A stretch of DNA of 64,000 nucleotides from Pontederia crassipes (GCA_030549335.1 CM060183.1:23882552-23946551); one strand, 5' to 3'. Counted from the stretch's first letter, positions 47,443 to 60,500 are shown. Program-made: numbers and translations. Notes: generated by a model from the letters alone, not told the origin.

Positions 47443-49390
47443 ACGTCACCTACTTCTTCTTGAAGCAGAAGCTGACGATAGGGATCTGATCCAGGCGTAA
47501 AGTTCCATGATCAATTTCGTTCATCTCTTTCATGAGATTTGCTTCCGACGTGACGCATAATGCACGTTCTTCGATCTTTTTTTTTCTCCGGTGGAGTTAT
47601 GAACGTTCTTTATTAATGTTTCCTTCGTGTGTGTAGTGCTTTTTAATCGATGAACAATGAGCGACTGCAGCTGCATCAGGTTCCTATTTGCATTCGGATA
47701 GTTGTTGAATAAAGATTTTGTCCGGATCCAATATGATCATGTGAAAGTCTTTTGTTATATAATCACTCGATCTCTCCCGACTCCCGAGGCTTCCAGGTTA
47801 GTACCCCTGAATGGAAATAATGGTAAAAAAATTGACTACAAGAAAACAAAGGTTTTAAGACGCCAGCACATTAAGTGCATATATAGTTTTGTCACATTAA
47901 GCGCAATTGCCATTCTAAGAAGTGTATGTACTTTTTATTTATTTTTAATTTTTTATTTTCTTATATTAAATTCATGGCCAGGACATTTGAAGGCAATTCT
48001 TGAAAGAAACCATTTGTTTTATATAAGATATTCTTCTTGGGGTTGGGATATTAGCTTGCAATCAGGGGCAAACTAAAATCACCTACTTTTTTCAACAATA
48101 ATAATTAAATTAAATTATAATAAATAAAAATGGTCAATCAGAAAATAATTTTTAAATCAATAAATTACATCATGTAAAAGTAAAAATGGCATAACTTAAT
48201 CAATCTTTTCCATGTAATTATGAATTAGTATCCCAAATTAATTAAGGAACTATGTGAGAATTCATAAATTATATAAAAAAAAGTTAATGCTGACTTTTGT
48301 TTCATATCATTAACTAATAATAATGAATTTCTGAAAAATATAAATTAAAGAGCCGTAGAGACTAATGGAAATAAATAAAACAAAATACGACTAATAAGAT
48401 TGTTTTAGTGAAGGATAATTTATGAGCCAATAGTTCTCTTTTTCATGTTAAGTTTTTTTAATAAAAAATAGAAATGGTTTCCAGAGAAAAAAATTATAAG
48501 GTATAAAGAGAAAAATCAACTAAATTCCACGACAATATAATAAGATTTTGCACTTAATGTGGAAGAATATGAAAATTAGATATGTGAAGTTATTTTATGA
48601 AATTTGTTAGTTTTAAATAAGGAAGTTATTAATTCAATGCAACTTATCTATATATATATATAGAGAGAGAGTATTATATAAATAATAAATATGATTATAG
48701 GAATCATGTAGGTCCGCCACTGCATGCAATCGTATAGTATAGGGAGATTAGCATCCGATCGTATCGTGTTTGATTCGAAAAAATCAAAAATTAGAAATTC
48801 GAATATGATTTAGGGTAGTTTTTAATAAATTAAAAAACACTCGCTAAAATTAGGACTTCCATTCAAAAAAATCGTAAGGGCTCAAGAGCCCGTTGATATT
48901 TAAATGATTAATTCTTAAGTTATCTATTTTTTTATAAATATAATATTTTTATATAAAATTTCACACTTTTCTATCATATTATCGAACTTTAATTTGGTAA
49001 ATTTAAAATATTAGTAGTATATTTTATATTTAATATAAAATTAAAATTTTATGTTAAATTTAATTTAATATATAATTTTAAAAATATATAATTATATAAA
49101 AGTAGGGACCCAAAAAAAATATCTGAAAAAATCAACTAGCTAGAAAGTGATTTTTATTTTTTTAAAATGATTTTAGGATTATTTTTAAATTTAAAAAATT
49201 AACCCAAAAATTAGCGGACGTTTTTTTTTGGACCAAAAATCCAACCCAAAGCATGTTATTGCACGAAACGTTAATTTAATTCCAGCAGATTTATTTTAAT
49301 TATTTTATGTTTCTTCCGCTAGATACAAATTTTCATTAAAAATTTGAGAATCTATAGAAAATTCTCAACATTATAATAGAACTAGTGAAA
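47443..49390 (+). other. 3' flank of sulfotransferase copy 2
   Basis: Shared with copy 1, but with two private insertions: about 48303-48456, and about 48713-49258. The second contains CCAAAAAAAATATC / TTTTTTTTGGACC-like sequence and ends near GCATGTTATTGCACG. No gene is supported; the 124-codon frame at 47702 is not conserved in copy 1. Confidence 0.6.
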
Positions 49391-51126
49391 ATCATCGCGC
49401 TTTATGCGATTAAAACTATTATTAGTTTTTTATAGTTAAATATTATAAACAAATAAGTTATATTTGAGTTTATACTTATCATTGGCCACCATTAAAAATA
49501 TAATACTTATTAACAACCTGAATTTTAAATAACATTCAAAGATGGACTTTAAAAAAAAAATAAGTTATAATATTTTTAAAGTCATGAGATGAAGTTTACT
49601 GGAAGGAAAGTGGATAAGAAGTTGGATGGAGGGTACAACTTATCACGGAGGAAGTTAGAATAATATGGTCGAAGAGGTTGCAAAAGATAAAAAAATAATA
49701 ATTAGGAGAGAATAATAAGCTCATATCCATAATAAAAAAACATTTATCAATAGTTTTTACTAAATAAATAACAATGTTAAATAATTATATTTTTGTCATC
49801 ATACTATATGCACATGATAAAAAGGAATAAATACTAAATAAGAACTTGTTCCACCAATTGAGGTATGGATTATTAAAATATAATTTCAATACTATTGTTT
49901 TTATTAAAATAATGCTGCGATGAGCCTAGATTTTATTTATTTCCATTAATTTGTTATAAGAATAAATTGAAATTTAGTTAAAAAAATAAGAACATTTCTG
50001 ACGTAACACAATTGTCATGAAATTCTCTGTTTATATCTTTCTATATGTGTATTAAAATACATTTGTACCTACCTTTCTTTTGTCATCATGAAATATTAAA
50101 CTTCTTACTTCTTTTGTTGAGTACCACAAATATTTCAAATCTACTTATTAGTTAATTATAGATATTAGATGATGGGGAGTTATGATATAATAAAATGCTT
50201 ATTAGAAATTTTATTAGTTATAATATAAGAAGGTGGGCAGTTATCTTGTTTCATCTTTATATTTTAAATTTATTTTAATAGAATATGTATAGTTTTATTT
50301 TAGTTTTATAAAATGGTGGGGAGAATATTATAATTTATAATATCATCAATTTTTATTATTTAATATTAGGTATTTAATAATATTTTATTAGTATTTTTTA
50401 CTTATAATATTATGTAATGTGAGAGGAAGATGAGTATAATATTAATGTCCGATTCATGGTAAATATAAGTATAGAAAAAAGTGTGGGAAGAGGATAATAA
50501 TATTGGGAAGTTAATAATTCTTTTCAAGAATTCGTAGAGCCATAAAAGTAATAATAGTATAATCTTGTTCCAATGAGGCTCTAAATCATCCAGCTATACC
50601 AATAATATTACTATTAATAAATCCATTGATATTAGTAATAATCATGATAATTATTAATTTCATAGTATTTAATTGTTAATTTTCCTGAAGAAACTTTGAT
50701 ATTTAAACATTACAAAAAATAAAAAATAAAAAAATTCATATGTTACAAATTTAACACCCAACTTTTTTTCAACCTTTCTTTCTTCGCTCCTTCAATGATA
50801 GAGAGGTAAATACGATGCATACCAAGGACTTCTCCAGCAAGATCAAGATTTTTCCGATGAAAAGCAGAAGTATAACACCCCGAATCCAGTGTTGAGCGAG
50901 CCGGGCATGCCGAAGGGGATTAGGAGGCAACCGATGTGATGTAGGGTAGGAGAATAACGAAGAGGAGCAGGCTCGGATGCTGAGGGATGGATTGAACAAT
51001 GGAACAGTCCTCGCGTGGATTACATATGAAGAGATAGAGAGCCGCACGGAGGAGGATGGTGAGGAGGTTAAGGATGGGAGGACCTTATATAGGAAGATTA
51101 TATATGAAGATCATTATGGGAGGAAG
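49391..51126. other. AT-rich arm B-private stretch, no gene seen
   Basis: Occupies the place of the gypsy complex in arm A. A GC-richer patch at 50868-51060 starting TATAACACCCCGAATCC resembles a gypsy LTR terminus but no partner end was found. Confidence 0.45.
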
Positions 51127-51373
51127 TTACGGATGCGAGAGGTCATATAGGAAGATGGTAAGAGGAAGTTATGAAAATAAGATAAAAAATAAAAATAATT
51201 AAATAAAAAATTAGATCATCATATATATATATATATATATATATCTACATATAATCCTGATGCTTAAGGATTATATCTAATTTTTTTCTATTTTTATTTA
51301 ATTGTTTTTATTTTTTATCTTATTTTCATAACTTCCTCTTACCATCTTCTTATATGACCTCTCGCATCCGTAA
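51127..51373. repeat. 247-bp foldback palindrome (snap-back element)
   Basis: The left arm starts TTACGGATGCGAG at 51127 and the right arm ends CTCGCATCCGTAA at 51373. The arms (about 85-100 bp each) stay complementary through GGTCATATAGGAAGATGGTA, GAGGAAGTTATGAAAATAAG and the AT-rich inner part, with a ~57-bp loop containing an (AT)n run. It could be a MITE, a foldback transposon or an inverted duplication; the outer boundaries of an element are unclear. Confidence 0.85.
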
Positions 51374-52326
51374 ATTCTTGAGACCAATAATAATAATTTC
51401 AATTAAGTTACCCTTTCCTCATAATTGAATATGAATATAATTAATAGTATTTAATGAGTATGTTATAAGAACACGAAGAGATCAATGGGAGTAAAAATAT
51501 ATGACAAATGGAAATGAACGTTCCGAAGCCTCATAAACTCATTAGTAATTTTTTTGCATGGTTAAAAAAACTCAATATTTATTATGGTTTTGTACCCGAT
51601 TGAACTCATTATAGTCGTAACTGAAAATTAGTGTCATTAGTAAAATGCAAAGAAAAAAAATAAAGTTCAATAATTCAAAAATTCAGCAAAAAAGATAAAT
51701 GGAGATGGTGAAAGGAGAAGGCATGTGTCCTAATTACAAAACTGCCATTAGACCTTTGAATTATATATATATATATATATTGGGGAAATGTTATATATAT
51801 CCTATATGAATATGGCAATATAATATATTCGTTGGTCAAATTGATCATTTTTTTCTTACAAAAAAAGTTAGGGTCTCCTAAATTTTTCTTAATGCCTTAT
51901 GAGTGGTTAAAAAATGTTTTGTCTTCTTTAGTTACGAAATAGGGAAAAAGTTTCTTATAAACAAGTTTGATAATTTATAAGCAGACCCATGTTCTAAGTC
52001 GAACATCATGATTTATAAATCTTTCATATAATTCAGCATATTTGAAACTTATTACTATGTTTAAAAATCAGATTTTTTGTGAAATAACTAATTAAGAGTT
52101 TGAGAAGTGATAAGAGTTTGTTTGGAAAAAAATAAAAGAAAGAAGATAAAAATTAAGTTAATTAACTTGATTAAGATAAGTGTTCAAAATTAATTAAACT
52201 TGTCATTAAAACTATAATATGATTGAAATTTAATGCAATCAGAATTGGTCTCTTATAACTTAAACCTCTTTCTTTCCCTCATTTTTTTCCCTATCCGAAT
52301 ACCTTTTTTTCTCCTCTTATAACTTA

Positions 52327-52915
52327 GGCCCCTTTTTTTGGGTTGGAACATTCCAACACCCTGGTGGAACCACGGTTGTTTCTTTTTTGTTTTCTTTACG
52401 TTTTTTTTTCTTGTGATTTGACTTATCTTTTTTATTTTCTTTTCAACTTTTCTATTTTCTTTTATCATTTTTACTTTCTTTATCTTTCCTATATAAAATA
52501 ATTTATTTATTATATATAAAATATTTATTATAAAAGATTACTATAATATTCTTTATTACTTATTATTTCATTAAAATTTTATTTTTTATATAATTTTAAT
52601 AATAAAATTATACTTTATATTAAAATATAATTTATGAAAAATTTGATTTTTTATATTTAATTAATATATTTTTAACAAAAATTTTCAATAATTTTTTAAA
52701 ATATATAAAAAAATTTAAAAAATTTATAACCTATATTCATAATACATTTTTAATTCAAATACCTACAAAATTAACCTATTACATTTACTTTTTTTCCTAT
52801 CTCGTCAACTACTCCATTCCTCATCATTAAATTTCACTTCATCCACATAATCTGTCAATTCAACTATTTATCTGAAACTCAGAGGAACTCCAATTCCAAT
52901 ATCCAAAAGGTCCCC
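52327..52915. mobile_element. Tourist/PIF-Harbinger-like MITE 1
   Basis: Begins GGCCCCTTTTTTTGGG and ends CCAAAAGGTCCCC, an imperfect inverted repeat, flanked by TTA at 52324-52326 and 52916-52918. The interior is very AT-rich, 589 bp, with no transposase. Arm A has a single TTA followed by GTGTTAGTGCG at the equivalent site (about 32587). Confidence 0.65.
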
Positions 52916-52918
52916 TTA

Positions 52919-53548
52919 GATCGTGTTTGGCTATGGAATTATGGTGGAACCGCACCCTTGTTTCGTCCGATTCTACCAAACGCGATCGTCGATTCTGAAG
53001 TCTGAGGCAAAATCGCGAGTTGGAATTGAAATCACACGTGGCCCCAATTCTAATGCTCCGGTTCCACTAACACTGTGGCAGAACTAAGGTTTTTTTGGCT
53101 TGACGTCACCTTTATTTGGAATTTCGTTTTTCTTTTTTCTTTTCTCTTCTTATTTCCTCTCTCTCACACATTTCTCTTATAAAATAATTTATTATATATA
53201 AAATATTTATAATAAAGTATTAATATAACATTATTTATTAATTGTTATTTTATTAAAAATTTAATGTTTGGTTAAATATAATTAATTTAAAATTTATTTT
53301 TATATTTAAATACTATATTTTAAAACAATGTTCCATAAAAATTTTATTTTTATTAATAATAAAATTATACTTTATATTTATATTTATTATTTAAAATTTA
53401 AAATTCATAAAAAATTATTCCATCACATTAACTTCTTTCTATTACGGTTGCTTGTTCCACTCCATCCAAACACGTCTTGAACTAATCTATCAATTCATTA
53501 TGCACTGAAAATTTAGAAAAAACTATAATTCTATTTTCAAACGCAATC
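52919..53548. mobile_element. Tourist/PIF-Harbinger-like MITE 2
   Basis: Begins GATCGTGTTTGGCTATGG and ends TTTTCAAACGCAATC, an inverted repeat matching at most terminal positions, flanked by TTA at 52916-52918 and 53549-53551. It is 630 bp, AT-rich and non-coding. It shares its left TTA with MITE 1, so one inserted at the other's target site. Confidence 0.7.
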
Positions 53549-53862
53549 TTAGTGTTGGTGCGTTGAGTGCCTCTTACCAAACGACTATTATTATCATGAG
53601 CTGCAACCAAAAATTGATATTCGGGCACTGAAAAGTTCAACAAAAGTTAGAGGTTCAAGATAGTTTTGAAAAAAAATAAGTAAGTTTTTGTATTCACTTT
53701 TGAATATGATTTTTTAATAGGATAATTGAAATTAAAGAAAGTTTAATTACAACCTAATGTACTTCTATGATTCACAAAAAAGTCTCCTAAATTTACGTGC
53801 CAGGAGCACAACACTAAATTACAAAATCATGGCCAAAGTTGAAGAACATGACACTAAAATTT

Positions 53863-55335
53863 TGCATTGTCGAAACCAGACAAAGTTTGAAATTAAAATA
53901 CCCCCGATTTTAACTTAATCTATCATTTTATAAATATACATGAAAGTAATCACGACAACTCATAATAAAAGTTAGAAGAGTTCATTTAAAGTATCACACA
54001 CAGATATCTCTAGACAATTATGTTTAAAATAAAATATGTATTGAAGAGTTCATATAGAACATTGCAAATAAAATTCTTTAGGCAATTATGTTTAAAATAA
54101 AAATGTAACGCAACTCATCAAATAAGAAGTTTGCGTGTACTCATTTTTTAACTAAGAAGCTTCATTTCTACAGCAGCATGAATCCAAGTGCCTTGCAGTT
54201 CTCTGATTAGATATTACATCTAAGATATAATGCATCCAAATTCCCTTTGGTCTGAACTCATCAACATTCACTGATCACTCGCATGACTGCAACAAAGTGC
54301 GTGATTTGTGACAAGGTCGTCTTGAATTTAGTTGCTACGAAAAGAATTGTTTACATACAGCAATGTTAGCATTAATTTATTGTCCAGAAGCCTCAAAGCA
54401 ATGTTTTGCATATCATGAGTGTCTCAGTCCACTTGTAACTGGGACAAGTGTTGTGGACCTAAATGATAAATGGACCTCAATGCTGAAAACAAATGAACTG
54501 AATCGATGGCAGAATAGTTGAAGCACAAGAAGTATTTGCCATGACCTCATTTGTTGCAGGGGAAGACACTATAACAAGTACATTATCCATGGTCAGGATT
54601 TCCCTAAGACACTAAAACCAGCCTAAAGGAAATATCAGCCCTACTTTTCATCAAAGCTTCTTAAAAATGAAGATGCATGTGTTCATCATTGATATGAATG
54701 AACCATCCACAGTTCACCCCAGATAAGCAAGTTCAATATACGATCTTCCAATCCTAGCATTCTACTTCCTCATATCAAACCAAGGGCGTCTTTTCTTATT
54801 AATTAAACAATAATGGTGGGAATGAACAACCCACTATGTGCATAAAGAATTCTCACTTTGATTAAAACTACAATTAAATTACAACATATAGAACTCTCCA
54901 TAAAACAATAAGATAGCAAAAACCATTGGACATGATTTAGATAAAAGATTGCATCATGTATTGTACGTATACAAGAACAAATTGTTATTGCAAATCAACC
55001 TGCATTTTAAACGCATGTCATTTTGATTGAAAAAGAAGAAAAATCCACATTTTACGCTGATAACTTAAACAAAGGACAAGAAATGAACTGCACTAGTAAA
55101 TTTTGTTGTACAACGTTTGCCTGAGTTGCAGGATGTGTTTCAAAAATTTGAGGCCTGATGAATGTAAAATCTGACATGTGAAATTACAATTTATCTGAAA
55201 TGAGTGACAAGATCTGCAACACCACCGCTAGTTTCTTACATATCTGACCCTTTCCGGGCAGCATGTAAGAGATGAATAATGGGTATCAAACTAAATATTT
55301 TATCTTAACTATAAGAAAAGGAGAAAAAAAATGTC
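53863..55335. other. Intergenic, includes probable 3' UTR of the GAUT gene
   Basis: AT-rich to moderate GC, no conserved open frame. The part nearest 55335 is probably the 3' UTR of the minus-strand GAUT gene. I did not identify a certain poly(A) signal. Confidence 0.5.
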
Positions 55336-58300
55336 CTAATGTGTGATACAATCATTAATGAAAGGATGTGTAAAATTGATATACTGTTCCCATCGATGCT
55401 TGTACCTGGTGATAGCCAATTTTGACCATGGCTTCATATTCCCATTATAGTGCACAACAGCTGCGCTCTCTATTAGCCTATCATCAATATCCGAATCATA
55501 TCCCAATCCCAATACATGCCATCTACGATCAAGGGGCTCAACAAGTCCATTGAATGCCAGGAAACCAGGAGAAAGAGTCCCTGTCTTCCAAAGCATTCCA
55601 TCAATATTTTGTTCCTGCCAATAGTGATATTTTGCAGTAACGTCTGTCTTTCTCCAAGCTATGAGGTCAATAATGTTCAGCCCAAATGCCCATCCACATG
55701 CTTGAGGATCAAACTTTGAGCTGATGACTGGATTGGAAAAGTTAAGATACTTATAGAATCGATGGAATGCTTCTAGACATGTTTCCACAGCTCCAATGAC
55801 ATTGCCATGAAGTTCAACTGAAAATAATGGAGTTAGGTCCTTCTGCACCACAACATCATCATCAAGAAAAACTACCTTTTCCAATTGTGGGTGTATATGT
55901 GGGATATAAAAGCGCAAGTAATTTAGCAAAGTCACAATCTTTGAACCTTTGTATTTTGTTTCCCCAATCTGACTTTTAGAACCACTGGCAGTATGATCTT
56001 CAGATTGTGTATGGAGTAGTTGCTTTACTAGCGGAGAGTAAGAGGCATTCAGCCAAGAGAACTCGTCTATGTTTTGTACATCTATAGTGCACCCTTTAAA
56101 ATCATTCCTGAGAAACCAAGCAGTCATGGATTTGTAATTGATCTCATTTGTGACCACATGAAACACAAGCTGTTGAGGGTGATCAGCATTGGAAACTGTT
56201 GAATTTATGACAACAGAAGTTGCCAGCATATTATCAGAGAAAATACAGAAATGATAAAGGTTGTTATCCACAAGTCTAGGAGAGTTTCTATGTTCATCAG
56301 AAAGTTTTTCCACTGTTTGATCTCTAAACCAATCCTCTGTGAGTTTTATGTTTAAACAGTGCATGATTTTAGGAAGGGCTTCAGCAGCCAATCGACCAAA
56401 CTCTGCACTCTGCAGAATCGCTGAATTGGCACGCTCTTCTAAGGCTAGGGCATGGCTCTTCAGTGTTGTTATTGTGGTGCCTATATCATAGTGGGAGTCT
56501 TGGGCCTTGTATATTAACTGTGCCATTCGACTGATTATAGGATGTGCTTCTTCCAAAGTTATTGGTTTCCCTCTTACAGCTGCTTTAGAGAGCAATCTCT
56601 GACCATTTCTAATCTGTGAGCTAAGTTCCCAAGCCAGCTGAAGGTTACCATGCTCTTTCCCAATAATAATGTATGCCTTCGCGAGTGTCATCTTATCCGC
56701 AAGTTGCCTAGCAAAGGATGTGCTGCTTAACAGTTCTCGTGTGAGGTTTAAGCCATCATGAGTAGTTACTTCAGTTACCAGACTTTTTTCCTGAAAATTT
56801 GGGAATAAAATGGCTCAAATACCTGGAAACTGAAAAGACAGAAAAGGCAAAGTACTGCATAGGAGAAATAAAGTAGTTTTCATAGTGAGCAAGGCCTGCA
56901 TATACTTATATATACGGAAGGTGGTAAAAAATTACACACAACAATACAAAATTTGTTTCAAAAAATTAGCAAATGTTTTAATTTACTAATACTGCTTAGA
57001 CAGACATATATATTAAGTTGAGAATTCTCATGAGTAAAAGGCATGTGATGCCTCTATGTATCTGTTAGAAAACATAATCCTAAACTCAAGAAAACTAAAC
57101 TTATTATTAACTAAACTGCTGTGACAAGATATCAATGGATAATATACGAGAAACATGCAAAGTTGGCAGAGTTAATATAATGATAGAGGTAAATTAAATG
57201 CATAATCAATAGAATGTATAACATTCAGCAAAGAGTAAGCCAAATAAATGTTAGCTGATATTCCCTGGACGGTGTGATTTTAAACCAAAAATGCATCTAA
57301 AAAAATGAGTGATCCAACTGATTTCATAAAAATAAAGAGGAAAAAAAGTTTGAGCAAATAAAGAAAATGTACGGTTCCATACAATGAAATGTCTTCATAA
57401 GGTTCCAAGGATAAAGGCGACGAGTTAGCTGAAAGCCCCTCCACTTGGATGTCAACTTGAGAGATATATAACAAAGGAAAATGTATTGAATAATTGCCTT
57501 TGAAAACTTAATATGCACTTTAAAATTAAATAAATTAATGGCACAAGATGAGAAAGAATTATCTGAAACTACTATAATGGTGAACCCACTATTCAAGTTC
57601 TGCATTTCTGATAACAGAGCACTACTTAAACATGACCAAATAAGGAACAAACAATTGTGGGAATTGATCGCTGAGAAGTTTGCAAGTTAAAATGGAAATA
57701 CAAGTTCTAACTGGTAAGCCAAAAGAATTTGCCAGTTATATCAAATCAAGGTTTAGGATCCTTTCACCACTTCCAAAGCTGAGAATATAATTTGAGTATT
57801 ATATTCTTGTCTTGAAATAGGATTATCCTTATATTATGATGTATCTTTTGTGTTTTATCTTTCTAGTAAAGGCAGTCACATATGTTGATAGTCATGTAGT
57901 TCACATCATTCCTCCACTTTTCTTCATTCTCTTGTAGTACAATAATCAAAGGTCTCATTCATTCCATGCCTTTAAGTTATATGAAATCACAGAACTGACA
58001 CAATAAATGTGCAAATCCTCCAAAAAGTTAGTCAATGTCTCATGTATGCATTGTCTCACTGATGTCAAATAGCCAATAATGTCGTGAATCAATCATATCT
58101 CAAATAACATGGGTCCAGAACAATGGGAACTGTCTTTAAATAGATCTTAATCAATAATCAGAAAAAGGCATGGTCCATTGTCATTTTTGCTGTTGAGTAT
58201 CAAGTAACTGACTTTGGATTCTAAATAACTGGGTCAACTGCCATCAAGTTGTCAGCATCCCAGATTAACTCAGTTAGCCTACTTGAATATCCAACTGGAA

Positions 58301-59091
58301 TGATAGTCCATTGTTGTGATGTCCAGAATTCATTTTTTTTTTCATCTAGTATGTCCACTGTGTTTATCTCCATTTTCTAGCATTCAGTGTATTACCCATT
58401 TTTTCATCTAGTATGTCCACTGTGTTTATCTCCATTTTTCATCTTGTAAGATCTTGTCATGCTGCAAAACATCCTCAAACAAGCACAACAAGTGCATTAT
58501 TCAACAAATATAACATGTTATCTATAAGCTGCAATAGAGATCATGTTAATTAAGTAGTACATGACAGTAATCATATTAAGCGCCAACCAAATCACATCCA
58601 AATTTTGCAAAAAAAAAAAAATATCAGACCTCATGGGCAACAATTCTTCAATCCAATCACTCTAACCGAACCAATTCAAGTTTGTGACCACGGAACTAAA
58701 TATTTCACTATCAAGCTGTCTCTCCCAACATTAAGATTCTAGTCGATCCCCAGATACCCCTACCGTCATCTACAAATCCTATATCAGCGTAAAGCTGAAT
58801 GTCCAACTCCGGCAATCCCACAGACAAAAATCAAAAGAGAATGAGATAAAAAAAAGGATTTTTTTTTAACTGAACAACCACATGACTGAATTACTAAACA
58901 ACTGAAGGAGTGCCGGAATATTGCGTCGCCCTTACCCGTACCGGGTGCTCGAACAGGTCCCCGTGGTGGTGCTGGAAGAAGAACAGGAGGACCACCGCGA
59001 GGGCAAAGATCCCCAGCAGGATCCAGATCCAGCATGTCAGACTCCTCCTCGACGTCGGGCGCCGGAAGTCCGGCGGCGCCCTTCGCCGCAT
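55336..59091 (-). CDS. GAUT11: GAUT11-like galacturonosyltransferase (GT8), two exons
   Basis: Exon 1 is 59091-58936 (52 codons) and exon 2 is 56790-55336 (484 codons plus stop), giving 536 residues, against about 537 for the Arabidopsis GAUT11 type. The intron begins GTAAGG at 58935 and ends TTTTCAG at 56791; phase 0. Exon 1 encodes a short basic cytosolic tail (MRRRAPPDFRRP) and a type II membrane anchor at about residues 20-40, as in Golgi GAUTs. Exon 2 opens with EKSLVTEVTT, has the stem-region SFARQLADKM, then the GT8 domain: NLYHFCIFSDN, the metal/UDP-binding FLDDDVVVQKDL (Asp 362-364) and the conserved HYNGNMKPW (499-507) near the end. Proteins of this family transfer galacturonic acid from UDP-GalA during pectin backbone synthesis in the Golgi. 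Closer to GAUT11 than GAUT10 by HYNGNMKPW and DRRWHVLGLGYD. An alternative donor six bases upstream (GTACGG) would also keep frame. Confidence 0.9.
56791..58935 (-). other. Single intron of the GAUT gene (2,145 bp)
   Basis: GTAAGG...TTTTCAG boundaries on the minus strand, AT-rich interior. It contains a 40-bp exact direct duplication (58337-58376 and 58399-58438, core CATCTAGTATGTCCACTG). Open frames within it are not conserved coding. Confidence 0.85.
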
Positions 59092-59400
59092 GCCGGCGCG
59101 ATTCTTCCCCTCTCCCTCCCTCGGATTGGATCTAATGGCTCGAGCGCCCTGTCAGCAAAGCGCATGTTCCAAAAGATCTCCCCTCGGACTCCGATTGCGC
59201 GAACTAATGGGCTTCTTCTGCGGCCGAATTCAGCAGGCGAAGGATCGTGTCATGGATTCGTCGAGGGGGTGTCCAAATGCCACACAACTCTTCGTGCTCT
59301 TCTTCTCCTTCCTCTTTCAAGCCTGCAATAATAATATTTTTTTCCCTCGGTTGCACAATAATATAGTAATTTACTACAATTTTTATAAGAATTAATTTAT
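59092..59400 (-). promoter_or_regulatory. 5' leader and promoter region of the GAUT gene
   Basis: Unusually GC- and CT-rich sequence directly upstream of the GAUT start codon, turning AT-rich beyond about 59330. I see no certain TATA box. The plus-strand open frames across 58910-59395 are antisense shadows of exon 1 and the leader. Confidence 0.5.
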
Positions 59401-60059
59401 TTTTTAAAAGCGGGTTAGATCTGCGGCTATTAGCCGTCTGATTTGCGATATTAAATTAAGAATATACTTCTCGCGGTTTGAAAAAAAATTTTGAATTAAG
59501 ATGGACAAAAAGTAGGTACGACTTCCAAGAAATAGCATTTTGAATAATAAATATTTAAATGGATTTTTGTGCGATATTTCTTTTACTATATTTATTATTA
59601 TGAATACTCGTGACGTACGTAGATTGCTTTGCCGTTACCATAAAAAAATACGAAATTGGTTCTTATTTATATGGCCTTTATATATTGGGTTTAATTACGT
59701 TTAAAACATCATTTTGAAGAAAAATGACATTTTTAGTCATCCATGGTTCATATCATGATTAATTAAATTTTATTATTTAAATGTGTCATTTATATGAAAC
59801 ATTAATCAATGAATCATCCATTAGCATACGTGTAAGATCTCTTCAAAAAATAGATAATGCTTTGAATGTATATATTAAGTAAAAACACTATTTATTTTGA
59901 ATTAAACATTTTCTAATCGTCAAAATAGATAATTCTTGTATTTTTCGAGTCGTAATTGGTTAAACTTTATCCCTTAAATATATTATTTATCTGAATCGTG
60001 GATCCAATTAGAATGCTCTCAATTCCTTTGGAAGTAGATCTACCGTAGTAGGCATCTTT

Positions 60060-60107
<48 letters not shown>

Positions 60108-60366
60108 TTGTTGTTAATATAAAGTTGTGAAATGAATGGCATGCCACCCAACTTTATTGTCTCTTAGTCACAACACTTTCTCATGTGCGACCGGGGGTGG
60201 GTGGCTACTATATCAAAATTATCAATACATGAGATGTTATGTGTTGGATGTTTTAATGTTCAAATAGTAGTAGTGAGAGAGAGAGTATCACGAATGCTAT
60301 GAAAGAGGACAACTTTGATCATGTTTAAATAGGATTCGTGTCGACATATTTTTATTTCATTTCGTT
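59401..60366. other. AT-rich intergenic stretch with an (AAT)n tract
   Basis: No gene seen. A perfect trinucleotide tract of about fifteen AAT units spans 60060-60106. Confidence 0.7.
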
Positions 60367-60368
60367 GC

Positions 60369-60500
60369 CTATAAAACCTCCCCCCCCCCCCCCCCCCCCC
60401 CCCCCCTCTCACACACACCTTCTAGTTTCTTCATTCAAGGCTCAATCTCTCAATCTCCTCTCACTCTCAAGTGGATGAGTCTCAAATACACTCTCACTCT
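60369..60500 (+). promoter_or_regulatory. Promoter-like TATA box, C27 run and CT-rich leader
   Basis: CTATAAAACC at 60370-60379 is followed directly by 27 consecutive Cs (60380-60406), then TCTCACACACACC and long CT-rich sequence typical of plant 5' leaders. No coding frame follows, so the transcript, if any, would be non-coding or would have its exons further away. The homopolymer length may be unreliable. Confidence 0.4.

Larger units (their letters stand above)
35283..53862 (+). repeat. Segmental duplication, arm B
   Basis: Second copy of the block described for arm A, in the same orientation, with the intact sulfotransferase. Private insertions include 35795-36251, 38628-40047, about 42850-46303, about 48303-48456, about 48713-49258, 49390-51820 (replacing the gypsy complex of arm A) and 52327-53548. 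Confidence 0.85.

Noticed and set aside
50868-51060. Possible LTR terminus TATAACACCCCGAATCC
   Set aside because: It lacks the TG start and no partner end was found.
58910-59395. 161- and 136-codon plus-strand frames
   Set aside because: They are antisense to exon 1 and leader of the GAUT gene, which has clear family motifs.
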